Below are positions 28,550 to 37,635 of a stretch of DNA of 64,000 bases, piece after piece (position 1 is the stretch's first letter; each line of letters starts with the position of its first letter). The position numbers were made by a program, and so were the translations under genes. The stretch is taken from NCBI GenBank assembly GCA_019247795.1, contig JAFBAK010000245.1, positions 34,724 to 98,723 of the forward strand, in the 5' to 3' direction. Source of the stretch: Hyphomicrobiales bacterium (GTDB lineage: Bacteria > Pseudomonadota > Alphaproteobacteria > Rhizobiales > Beijerinckiaceae). The notes beneath the pieces are model-generated. The model was not told the DNA's origin, searched no databases, and worked only from the letters and a program-made list of their open reading frames with translations.

Positions 28550-28948
28550 CTATTTGCAATCGACGAGGTCGTGATCGTCGATCGAGAACACCTTGCCTTC
28601 TTTCACCTCGACACCACGCGCCGCGCAGGCCTTGCCGCTGGCGTAGACGATTTTTGCATCATACCGGCCCGACGAAATCCCCGTCACATCGAGCCTTTCG
28701 TCGTGATCAACGGACGCGTCCGGATCGTTCTCGCATTGATTCTTGCCGAAGCTCGAACTTCCGGCAGGCGCCAAGCGGAACTCCTTGATCGTGCCGGTCG
28801 TCAAGTTCCAAAAGCGGGTGCGGCTCGCTGCGTCCGCATCCCCCGCCACAAAGCTGAAACAGACAACGCACAGCGCCGCGAAGCCCGCGGCGCGTGAGAA
28901 TAACCGAGAAGTTCGGCAAGGCTGAAAAGACAATGGGGCGGGCGGCAT
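28550..28948 (-). CDS. Small exported hypothetical protein with DPDxxxxDxDE acidic motif
   Basis: Signal peptide; mature RTRFWNLTTGTIKEFRLAPAGSSSFGKNQCENDPDASVDHDERLDVTGISSGRYDAKIVYASGKACAARGVEVKEGKVFSIDDHDLVDCK. Confidence 0.7.
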   Translation of the reverse strand: MPPAPLSFQPCRTSRLFSRAAGFAALCVVCFSFVAGDADAASRTRFWNLTTGTIKEFRLAPAGSSSFGKNQCENDPDASVDHDERLDVTGISSGRYDAKIVYASGKACAARGVEVKEGKVFSIDDHDLVDCK

Positions 28949-28990
28949 TCGACTACTCCTCGGGTCTCATTCTGACTCGCTGCGGCGTTC

Positions 28991-29203
28991 TCATGTCTTG
29001 CGCTGCTGGTGCCCCGAATACTCGCAGTGCCAACGCATGATCGTCCAATTGGGGTGCTCGACGGCCCATTGCGCCATCGTGGGCTCTGCCTGCATGGCGC
29101 ATTTCTGGAGCGACACACTCGAATCGACGATGATGCGCTGATCCTCGCAAATATTGGCATTGGCCAACGAGCAGACGGTGAGAACGATTTCGAGGAATTC
29201 CAT
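28991..29203 (-). CDS. Small conserved hypothetical protein (about 70 aa)
   Basis: MEFLEIVLTVCSLANANICEDQRIIVDSSVSLQKCAMQAEPTMAQWAVEHPNWTIMRWHCEYSGHQQRKT. Confidence 0.65.
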   Translation of the reverse strand: MEFLEIVLTVCSLANANICEDQRIIVDSSVSLQKCAMQAEPTMAQWAVEHPNWTIMRWHCEYSGHQQRKT

Positions 29204-29334
29204 TTGCGCTCCTACCCCCGTGGCTGACCACAGGCCAAGGCTAACATCGGTTTCGTGCCGCCTGCAATTCAGCTCGCCCTCACGCTCGACAGTTATGCTC
29301 CTCCAGCGCAAAATGAAGACCGGGAACGTAAAAG

Positions 29335-30141
29335 ATGCATAATCGCCTAAGCTTGGCCTTCTCGGTCATCGTTGTGGTCCTTGCCGCGACCGGGAGTGCG
29401 CGAGCGCAGGATATGTTGCGCTTCGTCGATCTCGACAGCCCCGAGATGAAGAGCGCGGAAATGACGAGCAGCGAGCTCGACGCCTTGCTGCGATCATCGA
29501 CGCCATCGAAGCCGCTCGATCTCTCGAGCAAGCGGCTCTCCGGTCTCGACCTCGAGCGGCGTCCTCTTTCGGGCGTCGTGCTGCGCGCCGCAAAGCTCAA
29601 TCGCACCAAGCTCTCTGGTGCCAAGCTCGACCACGCCGTGCTCGATCAAGCGTGGCTGATCGGAGCCGATCTCAGCGGTGCCGACCTTTCGGGCGCCTCG
29701 TTGTTCGGTGCTCAACTTCAAGGCGCGAAACTCGACGGCGCCGATCTCAGGGGCGCTCGGCTCGCCGCCGACCTCTCGGGCGCAAGCCTCGCGGGCGCCA
29801 AGCTCGCCGGCGTGGACGCGAGCGCCGATATGCGCAATCAGTCGATGGGCCTCATGCGCGGCGTACTGCGATCGGCCAATCTCGAAGGAGCTGATCTGAG
29901 CGGTGCAAATCTCGCCCGCGCGGATCTGAGCTTCGCAGACCTGAAGCGTGCCAACCTTACCGGCTGCAATTTGGCAGGTGCCGATCTGAGCGGCGCCGAT
30001 CTCAGCGGCGCGAAACTCGGGGGTGCCAATCTCGGCGAAGCCGATCTGAGCTCGACGCTCTTGCCCGATGATGCCGCGCTCGAAGGAGCGCGCAACCTCG
30101 CTCAGGCCCGCAATCTCGATCGGGCCCGCCATTCGAGATAA
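29335..30141 (+). CDS. Exported pentapeptide-repeat protein
   Basis: Signal peptide ([15 protein letters not shown]); repeated A(D/N)LSGA units ([34 protein letters not shown]...). Confidence 0.88.
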   Translation: MHNRLSLAFSVIVVVLAATGSARAQDMLRFVDLDSPEMKSAEMTSSELDALLRSSTPSKPLDLSSKRLSGLDLERRPLSGVVLRAAKLNRTKLSGAKLDHAVLDQAWLIGADLSGADLSGASLFGAQLQGAKLDGADLRGARLAADLSGASLAGAKLAGVDASADMRNQSMGLMRGVLRSANLEGADLSGANLARADLSFADLKRANLTGCNLAGADLSGADLSGAKLGGANLGEADLSSTLLPDDAALEGARNLAQARNLDRARHSR

Positions 30142-30295
30142 TTCGGCGGCAGCTTCCAATCAATGTTTTCGAATGCTCCCGCCGTCGGAAAGAGCGGTCT
30201 CGTAATCACGGATGCCATGAAAAAGGCCAAGATGGCCTTGAGCATCGAACCCACGCGTCGCTGACGGGCTAACGGGATGGCGCGACGTTGATGCA

Positions 30296-31540
30296 ATGAA
30301 TGCGAGCGCTGTTTCAATGATCTCGTCTAGTCGCTTCCTGCCGCGCGTCAGTGGGCTCGCGTTGTTTCTTTTCCTCGTGGTGCCCGCCCCCAGCCTCGTT
30401 CCGGCCCGGGCCGCAGACCCTGCCGAGATCCGCATCGGCTATCTGCACCTCGCCGAATCGAAGCAGCAGCCGATCTCGCTTCTCGACGAGCCCACCGATG
30501 ACGACGGCATCGCCGGCGCCAGAATGGCCGTCGAAGACAACAATGGGACAGGACGCTTCACCAATCAGCATTTCTCGATCGAGGATATGCGCCTGAAGCC
30601 CTCGGACGACGCGGCAGCGGCCGCGAAATCTCTCATCGACAAAGGCATCCTACTGATCGTCGTCGACCTTCCTCCTGGAATGGTGCTCACGGCCGCGGAT
30701 GCGGGCCGCGCTTCCGGTGCAACGCTCTTCGATGCGGGTTCAAGCGATGATTCGCTGCGCGAGGAGGATTGCCGCGCCAATGTCATCCACACCGCGCCGA
30801 CCCGTTCGATGTTGGCCGACGCGCTCGCGCAATATCTTGCATGGAAGCGCTGGCAGCGTTGGCTCCTCGTCACCGGCTCACACCCGCAAGATGCGCTTTA
30901 CGCCGACGCGCTGAAACGTGCCGCCAAGCGCTTCGGCTCGACGATCGTCGAGGAGCGCATTTTCAAGGACACGGGAGGCGCAAGGCGCACCGACACCGGC
31001 ATCGTCCAGACGCAGAGGCAGATGCCCGTCTTCACCCAAAACGCTCCGGCCTATGATGTGCTCGTCGCTGCCGACGAGAGCAATGTTTTCGCCGGATACC
31101 TTCCCTATCGCACCTGGGATGCACGCCCGGTGGCGGGCTCGGCCGGGCTCGTGCCGACGAGCTGGGATCCCGCGCATGACAGCTGGGGCGCCGTGCAAAT
31201 GCAGAACCGTTTCATCAAGCTTGCGCACCGGCGCATGAAAGCAATCGACATGCAGGCCTGGACCGCGGTGCGCATGATCGGCGAAGGCGCGACGCGCACG
31301 CAATCCGCCGACCCGGCAAAAATCGTTGCGTATATCAAGAGCCCCAGCTTCGAGATCGCGGCCTTCAAGGGGCAAAAGCTCACGCTGCGTGATTGGAATC
31401 TGCAATTGCGTCAGCCCATCCTCCTGAGTGACGGGCGCACGGTCGTCTCGGTATCGCCTCAGGAAGGCTATCTGCATCAGACCTCGGAACTTGACACGCT
31501 CGGTTACGATCGCCCGGAGACGAAATGCAAGCTCAATTGA
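30296..31540 (+). CDS. PQQ-associated ABC transporter substrate-binding protein (LutA/PedA-like)
   Basis: Signal peptide; RIGYLHLAESKQQPISLLDEPTDDDGIAGARMAVEDNNGTGRF...TAPTRSMLADALAQYLAWKRWQRWLLVTG. Confidence 0.8.
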   Translation: MNASAVSMISSSRFLPRVSGLALFLFLVVPAPSLVPARAADPAEIRIGYLHLAESKQQPISLLDEPTDDDGIAGARMAVEDNNGTGRFTNQHFSIEDMRLKPSDDAAAAAKSLIDKGILLIVVDLPPGMVLTAADAGRASGATLFDAGSSDDSLREEDCRANVIHTAPTRSMLADALAQYLAWKRWQRWLLVTGSHPQDALYADALKRAAKRFGSTIVEERIFKDTGGARRTDTGIVQTQRQMPVFTQNAPAYDVLVAADESNVFAGYLPYRTWDARPVAGSAGLVPTSWDPAHDSWGAVQMQNRFIKLAHRRMKAIDMQAWTAVRMIGEGATRTQSADPAKIVAYIKSPSFEIAAFKGQKLTLRDWNLQLRQPILLSDGRTVVSVSPQEGYLHQTSELDTLGYDRPETKCKLN

Positions 31541-32529
31541 TCCGGCGGGGACGCATTCGCCGATGGCCTCCCCTCTGGCTTTCCTTGGCGCTGACCGTCG
31601 GCGCGACCTCATCGGCCTTCGCCTATACGGCCTACGTCACGAATGAGCGCGACAATACGGTGAGCGTCGTCGATCTCGACAAGATGCAAACCGTGAAGAC
31701 CATTCAGGTCGGTCAGCGTCCACGCGGCATCGTGATCAGCCCTGACGGCAAATTCCTTTACATCTGTGCCGGTGATGACGACATCGTGCAGATCGTCGAT
31801 ACCAAATCGCAACAGGTGGTCGGTGATTTGCCGTCGGGTCCCGATCCCGAGCTCTTGGCACTCAATAAAACGGGCGACCTCCTCTACCTCTCGAACGAAA
31901 ACGACGCCCTCGTAACCATCATCGACGTGAAGGAGCGCAAGGCACTGGCGCAAATCCCGGTCGGCGTCGAGCCCGAAGGCATGGGTGTCAGCCCCGATGG
32001 GAAGATCGTCGTCAACACGTCCGAGACGACGAACATGGCGCATTTCATCGACACGGATAAGCGCGATGTCGTCGCGAACGTGCTCGTCGATGCGCGGCCG
32101 CGCTACGCGGAATGGAAGAGCGACGGCTCCGAGGTCTGGGTCTCGGCGGAGGTCGGCGGCACCGTGAGCGTCATCGATCCCGTGAAGCATGTCGTGACGA
32201 AAAAGATCACCTTCTCGGTGCCGGGGCTGCGTTCGGAGGCGATTCAGCCGGTCGGCATCCGCTTCACCAAGGACGGGAAGCTCGCTTTCGTGGCGCTCGG
32301 CCCCGCCAATCGCGTGGCGGTCGTCAATGCACAGACCCATGAGGTCGAGAAATACCTCCTCGTCGGACAGCGCGTCTGGCAACTCGCCTTCACGCCCGAT
32401 CAGAAATATCTGATCTCGACGAACGGCGTGTCCAACGATATCTCCGTCATCGATGTCGCGGACCTCAAGGTGATCAAAAGCATCCAGGTCGGAAGCTTTC
32501 CCTGGGGCGTCGCGATCTCGCCGGAATAG
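31525..32529 (+). CDS. PQQ-associated YVTN beta-propeller protein
   Basis: AYTAYVTNERDNTVSVVDLDKMQTVKTIQVGQRPRGIVISPDGKFLYIC, several repeats. Confidence 0.87.
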   Translation: MQAQLIRRGRIRRWPPLWLSLALTVGATSSAFAYTAYVTNERDNTVSVVDLDKMQTVKTIQVGQRPRGIVISPDGKFLYICAGDDDIVQIVDTKSQQVVGDLPSGPDPELLALNKTGDLLYLSNENDALVTIIDVKERKALAQIPVGVEPEGMGVSPDGKIVVNTSETTNMAHFIDTDKRDVVANVLVDARPRYAEWKSDGSEVWVSAEVGGTVSVIDPVKHVVTKKITFSVPGLRSEAIQPVGIRFTKDGKLAFVALGPANRVAVVNAQTHEVEKYLLVGQRVWQLAFTPDQKYLISTNGVSNDISVIDVADLKVIKSIQVGSFPWGVAISPE

Positions 32530-32545
32530 TGCATGAGAAAGCTGC

Positions 32546-33181
32546 ATGTGGGCACTCCAACTCCGAAAGCCGGCGGCGACCTTCGGGCTCGCCTGGACGA
32601 TTGCCTTTTGCGTGATCGGTGAACCGAGCGAGGCCGCGACGAGGCGCGATCCCGATTGGCCATGCCAGCAGATCAAGGTGCCGACGATTTCGGCTGCAGC
32701 CATATGGTCGGGCCCGCCGCTCGAAGGTCGTCCGTCCTGGAGTGCGGATCAGGAGGTGGCCGACCTTGTCGAGCGGCTTGCGGCACGCCGCACCTCGATC
32801 GAGGACGCGCAGAAGCTGATCGATGAGTTCAGCGACAAGGCGGGCTCGCAGAAGCGCGCGCGTCTTCTCCTCCTTTTTGCGGGCGTCTTCGAAGAACTCA
32901 ACAAGCAAAGAGATGAAGTGATCGGCGGTCTTGCGCGCGTGGCGCATCGGCAAGCGGCGTCCGCCGATCAGATCCGCGACGAAAACCATGATTTTCTCGA
33001 GCTGAGGAGCAAGGCGGACAGCGACCCGAACAAGCTCAAGGAGCTTGGCGACAAGCTCGATTGGGACACCCGCATCTTCGAGGATCGCAACCGATCGATC
33101 ACCTATGCGTGCGAGGTTCCGGTCCTGATCGAGCAGCGCCTCTTTGCCATCGCGAGGATGATCGAGCCGAAGGTGGAGTGA
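32546..33181 (+). CDS. Exported hypothetical protein of the PQQ/lanthanide-transport-like segment
   Basis: Signal-like N-terminus; DPDWPCQQIKVPTISAAAIWSGPPLEG...SWSADQEVADLVERLAARRTSIEDAQKLIDEF; downstream of YVTN gene. Confidence 0.65.
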   Translation: MWALQLRKPAATFGLAWTIAFCVIGEPSEAATRRDPDWPCQQIKVPTISAAAIWSGPPLEGRPSWSADQEVADLVERLAARRTSIEDAQKLIDEFSDKAGSQKRARLLLLFAGVFEELNKQRDEVIGGLARVAHRQAASADQIRDENHDFLELRSKADSDPNKLKELGDKLDWDTRIFEDRNRSITYACEVPVLIEQRLFAIARMIEPKVE

Positions 33182-33254
33182 AGAAGTGAAGAAGTGAAGA
33201 AGTGAGTGAAAGGCGATTGGTAGAGGTACCTCTTCACGTGCTTGCGTCTTCACT
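33181..33254. repeat. Three 8-bp AAGAAGTG tandem copies plus AGAGGTACCTCT palindrome between convergent genes
   Basis: aagaagtgaagaagtgaagaagtgagtgaaag...agaggtacctct...tcttcact read directly. Confidence 0.6.
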
Positions 33255-33837
33255 CGCTTGGTCTTGGCTGAGGGTCGCGTTCTTCGAGAGGATGACCTTC
33301 CGCCTCCCAGCCTGTAGTTCCGTCCGGGTACCAGATCACGCTCGTGTAGCCGAGTGAGAGCGCGCGCTTCGCTGCGTTCCACGATTGCCAGCAATCGGCA
33401 AGGCAGTAGAAGACGAGCGCCGTGGATGTGTCGCCATGCGTGGCTCGACGAAGTCCATCGGCGAAATAAGCCTGCATCGAAGGATGGAGTTCCCCGTAGC
33501 CCGTGTCCGGAAGCCAAACGCTTCCCGGGATGTCCTCGCGCAGCTTGTCGCGCCAAATCACTTGCGCCGGCAAGCCGCGCGGTCGTGGCGCTTGCGGCAG
33601 CACGTCGATGAAAATCGCCGCGCTCTTCGTCCAGAGCGCGAAGACCTGAGGCGTAGTCAAGACGCGCGCGCCATTGAGCGTCGCCGGCACGGGTGATCTG
33701 TAGTCGGAAAGACGGTAGCCCTCGGGCTCGATCGGCGGGTCGGCGGATAAAGCGCGCGATCCGAAGCTCGCAAAAATGATCAGAGCCGAAAGGCCGGTGC
33801 AGGCGCTGGTGCGCAGAGCCTCAGAAAGAAGCGTCAT
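33250..33837 (-). CDS. PQQ-dependent-catabolism-associated CxxxCW-motif (rhodanese-like) protein
   Basis: Exported; FIDVLPQAPRPRGLPAQVIWRDKLREDIPGSVWLPDTGYGEL...ALVFYCLADCWQSWNAAKRALSLGYTSVIWYPDGTTGWEAEGHPL. Confidence 0.83.
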   Translation of the reverse strand: MTLLSEALRTSACTGLSALIIFASFGSRALSADPPIEPEGYRLSDYRSPVPATLNGARVLTTPQVFALWTKSAAIFIDVLPQAPRPRGLPAQVIWRDKLREDIPGSVWLPDTGYGELHPSMQAYFADGLRRATHGDTSTALVFYCLADCWQSWNAAKRALSLGYTSVIWYPDGTTGWEAEGHPLEERDPQPRPSE

Positions 33838-34745
33838 TCCTTGATCTGGTTGTCCTTCTCATCGAGCAACGGCACGCCGTAGGACAAGAGGAGATGATCG
33901 ATATCTTTCTGGTTGGCGCTGATCAGCGAGTTGAGCTCGCGTTTCCAATCCTGATCGGTGCGTCGCACACCCATGACGATGCGATAAGTCATCGGCGGCC
34001 CGCTTTTCTCCTTTGTGAGGAGAACGAGGGAAATGGGAGATTTCGCCTGCTTGGCGTAGTAGCCGGCAATTGGCCCCCACAATACACCCGCATCGATCAC
34101 GCCGGCATCGAGGTCGTGAACCATTGCCTCGGCCGATGAATCGTAGCGCGTGTCAATGACGAGCGGATACGGCTTGGCGCGAGCCATGAGCCCGGCCGCC
34201 GCCATGTTGTCGGAAGGCGGGGTCCCCGCAACCACGCCGATGCGCTTGTCCTTCAGGCGTGGATCTTCCAGATCCTCTATGCCGTCGAGACCCGTTCCGG
34301 GCTTGAATATCAGCGCATAGGCGGAGCGATAATAGGGGTTGGTCGGCTGGACGAGATCGTCGCCGAGCGGATACCCCATCACCACGTCGCACCGGCGCTG
34401 CATGAGGGTCATGCGCACGAAGCCCGTCGCCTGCGGATACCATTCATAGGCGAGATCCTTGCCGAGCTTGCGGGCGAAAAGCTCCGCGAGCTTGTTCTCG
34501 AAGCCTTCACCCGCCTGAGTCGAGAAGGGCATGTTGCGCGGGTCGGCACAGACGCGAAGCGTCTTCGGGTCGACAAGCTCGAGCGAGGACTGTGATTGCG
34601 GGGGCTGTGCCTGCGAGGATTGAGACGGCAATGGCTGCGGCTGCGGAGGCTGCGCCTCAGTCGTCTGCGCTTCACTGCGCCCGACAGCGCAGGCCAAAAT
34701 CAGGACGAGAAGCTGGAGGCAAGCGCGGCAGCCGGGCAGCATCAT
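33834..34745 (-). CDS. xoxJ: XoxJ-like periplasmic substrate-binding protein
   Basis: LRVCADPRNMPFSTQAGEGFENKLAELFARKLGKDLAYEWYPQATGFVRMTLMQRRCDVVMGYPLGDDLVQPTNPYYRSAYAL; next to xoxG. Confidence 0.9.
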   Translation of the reverse strand: MMLPGCRACLQLLVLILACAVGRSEAQTTEAQPPQPQPLPSQSSQAQPPQSQSSLELVDPKTLRVCADPRNMPFSTQAGEGFENKLAELFARKLGKDLAYEWYPQATGFVRMTLMQRRCDVVMGYPLGDDLVQPTNPYYRSAYALIFKPGTGLDGIEDLEDPRLKDKRIGVVAGTPPSDNMAAAGLMARAKPYPLVIDTRYDSSAEAMVHDLDAGVIDAGVLWGPIAGYYAKQAKSPISLVLLTKEKSGPPMTYRIVMGVRRTDQDWKRELNSLISANQKDIDHLLLSYGVPLLDEKDNQIKE

Positions 34746-35308
34746 TTCGCACCCATGCAGCTGTCCTCGGCCTTGGAATAGGCTTGCGTCTTCGCCTCCT
34801 TCTTCTCGGGACGCACGCGATCGAGCGCCCCGTCCGAACGCGCACGCAGATAAACGAAGATGTCGTCGAGGTAGCACATGACGTTCGGGTTATTGCCGAA
34901 AGCGGGCATCACGTTGTTCTGAGACGTGGTCACATTGACGCGGCCTCCCGCTATCGTGCTTGCGAAATCGGCATAGCTCAGCTTTTGCAACGAATCCTTC
35001 AACGCGGGCGCGTAGCTCGAGCCGTCCCCGTTGGGCCCATGACAGACGTGGCAATCGGAGTGATAACGGCGATAGCCCGAGTAAGTGTACCAGTCCCAGG
35101 TGCCGTCCTCCGAGACGTGGAAGGTCGGGTTTCCCTGCGCATCGACATATTTGCCGTTCTCGTCCTTGGAGACGGATTTGGGATCGCCGGAACCATCCGC
35201 AAGGACAGCGCTCGCCAAGGTCGCGAGCGACAAAACTGAAGCGGCAAGACACGCAAAGATCCTGAACGAACGAGGGCATGCGCTATGAGGCACGGTCTGA
35301 TCCTTCAT
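34742..35308 (-). CDS. xoxG: XoxG c-type cytochrome (electron acceptor of XoxF)
   Basis: Signal peptide; CHVCH haem motif; GNPTFHVSEDGTWDWYTYSGYRRYHSDCHVCHGPNGDGSSYAPAL...NPNVMCYLDDIFVYLRARSDGALDRVRPEKK. Confidence 0.92.
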   Translation of the reverse strand: MKDQTVPHSACPRSFRIFACLAASVLSLATLASAVLADGSGDPKSVSKDENGKYVDAQGNPTFHVSEDGTWDWYTYSGYRRYHSDCHVCHGPNGDGSSYAPALKDSLQKLSYADFASTIAGGRVNVTTSQNNVMPAFGNNPNVMCYLDDIFVYLRARSDGALDRVRPEKKEAKTQAYSKAEDSCMGAK

Positions 35309-35441
35309 CGAGCGAGCGACACCACGCCAAAATCGTAAAGGCGCCGATGGTTCCCGAGCCGAGAGAGTGAGAGGCGAAACAAAACCGGCGCGCCACGATG
35401 AGCGGCGCGCCGGTCCTTAAGCGAAAGTCGAACGCAGTCCC

Positions 35442-37262
35442 TTATTGCGGGAGCGCGAACACCGTGAGCTGGCCGCCAAGCGCGGTGTATTGCTTGAGGC
35501 CCGCATAGCCGCCAACCGCGCCGAGACCCGCAGTCGGATCGGTAAGTCCGGCGGCGAGCCCGATGCCGGCCCAGCCACCGACGCCCGAGAGAACGGCGAC
35601 GTATTGCTTGTTGCCGTGCTCATAGGTCATCACGTTGCCGATGATGCCTGAGGGGGTCTTGAACTTGTAGAGTTCCTTGCCGGTGTGGGCGTCCACCGCC
35701 TTCAGGTAGCCTTCGAGCGTCCCATAGAAGACGACGCCGCCGGCCGTCGCGAGCGCTCCCGACCAAACCGAGAACTGCTCCTTGTCCGACCAGGCGATCT
35801 TCCCGGTCTTCCCGTCCCAGGCGATAAAGTTGCCCATATTCGTCTGGCCCGGAGGCGGATACATGGAGAGGGTCGCGCCCACGTAAGGCTGGCCCGCCGT
35901 GTAGCTCACCTTGAACGGCTCGTAATCCATGCAGACGTGGTTGGTCGGCACGTAGAACATGCCGGTCTCAGGCGAGTACGCCGCGGGTTGCTCGTCCTTG
36001 GAACCGAGCGCTGCCGGACACACGCCCTTGGTGTTCGCGTCCGGACCATTTTGGTCGGTGGAGTATTTCGATACGACGATCGGCCGCCCATAGGTCTTGG
36101 AGTTCTTGTCCATATCGACCTTGGTGGCCCAGTTCACATCCGGATCGTATTTCTCGGCCACCAGGAGCTCGCCGGTCGTACGGTCGAGCGTGTAGCCGAA
36201 GCCGTTGCGGTCGAAGTGAACGAGCGTCTTGCGGTTCTGTCCGCCGATATTCTGGTCGGCGAGGATCATCTCGTTGACGCCGTCATAGTCCCATTCGTCA
36301 TGGGGCGTCATCTGATAGACCCATTTCGCGACGCCGGTATCAACGTCACGCGCCCAAATGGTCATCGACCATTTGTTGTCGCCGGGCCGCTGCTTCGGAT
36401 TCCAGGTCGAGGGGTTGCCCGACCCGTAGTACATCAGGTTCAGCTGCGGATCATAGGAGAACCATCCCCACGTGTCGCCGCCACCGATCTTCCATTGATC
36501 GCCTTCCCAAGTCTTGAGGCTCGAATCGGCGCCAATCGGTTTACCAAGCTCGGTCGTCTTTTCGGGATCGACCTTGATGTCCGAATCAGGGCCTTCCGAA
36601 TAGGCGCGCCATGCCAGCTTGCCGTCACTGAGGTTATAGGCGCTGACCCAGCCGCGAACACCGAACTCGCCGCCGGACACGCCGATGAACACCTTGTCCT
36701 TGAATACGAAGGGCGCATCCGTGCCCGTCTCGCCCTTGCTCGGGTCGCCATCCTTCACCGACCAGACGACCTTTCCGCTCTTCGCGTCGAGCGCGACGAG
36801 GGTAGTGTCGGCTTGGTGCAGGAAGATCTTGCCATCCGCATAGGCGAGACCGCGATTGACCGTGTCGCAGCACATCACCGGAATGACATTCGGGTCCTGC
36901 TTCGGCTCATAGGACCACAGGATCTTGCCATCGTTGTTGATGTCGAGAGCATAGACCGTGTTGGGGAACGGCGCATGCAGATACATGACATCGCCGATCA
37001 CGAGAGGCGAACCTTCATGCCCGCGCAGCACGCCCGTCGAGAACGTCCACGCGACCTGAAGCTTGCCGACATTCTCCTTGTTGATTTGCTTCAACGAGGA
37101 GTACCGATGATTGGCATAATCGCCCGTCGGCATCACCCAGTCCTTCGGATTCTGGGCCAGTTTCGTCAAATCGTCATCCGCGACGGCGGACGACGTGATC
37201 ATCGCGGGCGTCGCGATGATCGCGCAGGCCCCTAGAAGGCCTGAGAGCCAATAGTTTCGCAT
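35442..37262 (-). CDS. xoxF: PQQ- and lanthanide-dependent methanol dehydrogenase XoxF
   Basis: 606-aa PQQ propeller; [17 protein letters not shown] (Cys-Cys), [12 protein letters not shown] with the additional Asp of Ln-type MDH. Confidence 0.96.
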   Translation of the reverse strand: MRNYWLSGLLGACAIIATPAMITSSAVADDDLTKLAQNPKDWVMPTGDYANHRYSSLKQINKENVGKLQVAWTFSTGVLRGHEGSPLVIGDVMYLHAPFPNTVYALDINNDGKILWSYEPKQDPNVIPVMCCDTVNRGLAYADGKIFLHQADTTLVALDAKSGKVVWSVKDGDPSKGETGTDAPFVFKDKVFIGVSGGEFGVRGWVSAYNLSDGKLAWRAYSEGPDSDIKVDPEKTTELGKPIGADSSLKTWEGDQWKIGGGDTWGWFSYDPQLNLMYYGSGNPSTWNPKQRPGDNKWSMTIWARDVDTGVAKWVYQMTPHDEWDYDGVNEMILADQNIGGQNRKTLVHFDRNGFGYTLDRTTGELLVAEKYDPDVNWATKVDMDKNSKTYGRPIVVSKYSTDQNGPDANTKGVCPAALGSKDEQPAAYSPETGMFYVPTNHVCMDYEPFKVSYTAGQPYVGATLSMYPPPGQTNMGNFIAWDGKTGKIAWSDKEQFSVWSGALATAGGVVFYGTLEGYLKAVDAHTGKELYKFKTPSGIIGNVMTYEHGNKQYVAVLSGVGGWAGIGLAAGLTDPTAGLGAVGGYAGLKQYTALGGQLTVFALPQ

Positions 37263-37591
37263 GTGCTTCCTCCCGCTTCCGAGGCTCGAGCTTCCTCGCG
37301 CCGCGACGGACAAATCACTTGCCGCCGTCGGCGACAGCCACAGTTGGGAAATTTTTTTCTCCGGCAGCGTGTCACGACCTCAGCGAGGCATAACGGGGCA
37401 AGGCTGTCCGCCTCGCCAAGTCTTCGAGAACGAGAGCTCTCCCTAACACAATCGTCCTTGAAGCCGGAGACAAGGTCAGGCTATGCCGGTTCTAAAAGCG
37501 GTGCAACATTTTTGTTTCGGCGAAATCCACATTCATCGCGAAGTTCGGCCAATGGCGCGACAGCCCTGCCATGCATGTATCGCGCGGCAAT

Positions 37592-37613
37592 TCCCAAGTG
37601 ACTCCCAAGTGAC
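37592..37613. repeat. Tandem 11-bp direct repeat upstream of the MBL gene
   Basis: TCCCAAGTGAC TCCCAAGTGAC, 22 nt upstream of the proposed ATG at 37636. Confidence 0.7.
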
Positions 37614-37635
37614 GCGCCGCGATCAAATCGCCGTC

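Noticed and set aside
29494-30159. Minus-strand repeat protein ([12 protein letters not shown]...) opposite the pentapeptide gene
   Set aside because: The periodicity is a mirror of the pentapeptide-coding repeats; the plus strand has a signal peptide and canonical A(D/N)LxG pattern.
35685-37235. 516-aa plus-strand ORF antisense to xoxF
   Set aside because: Long antisense ORFs are expected at this GC content; Arg/His/Val-rich translation with no recognisable domain, fully overlapped by a confident gene.
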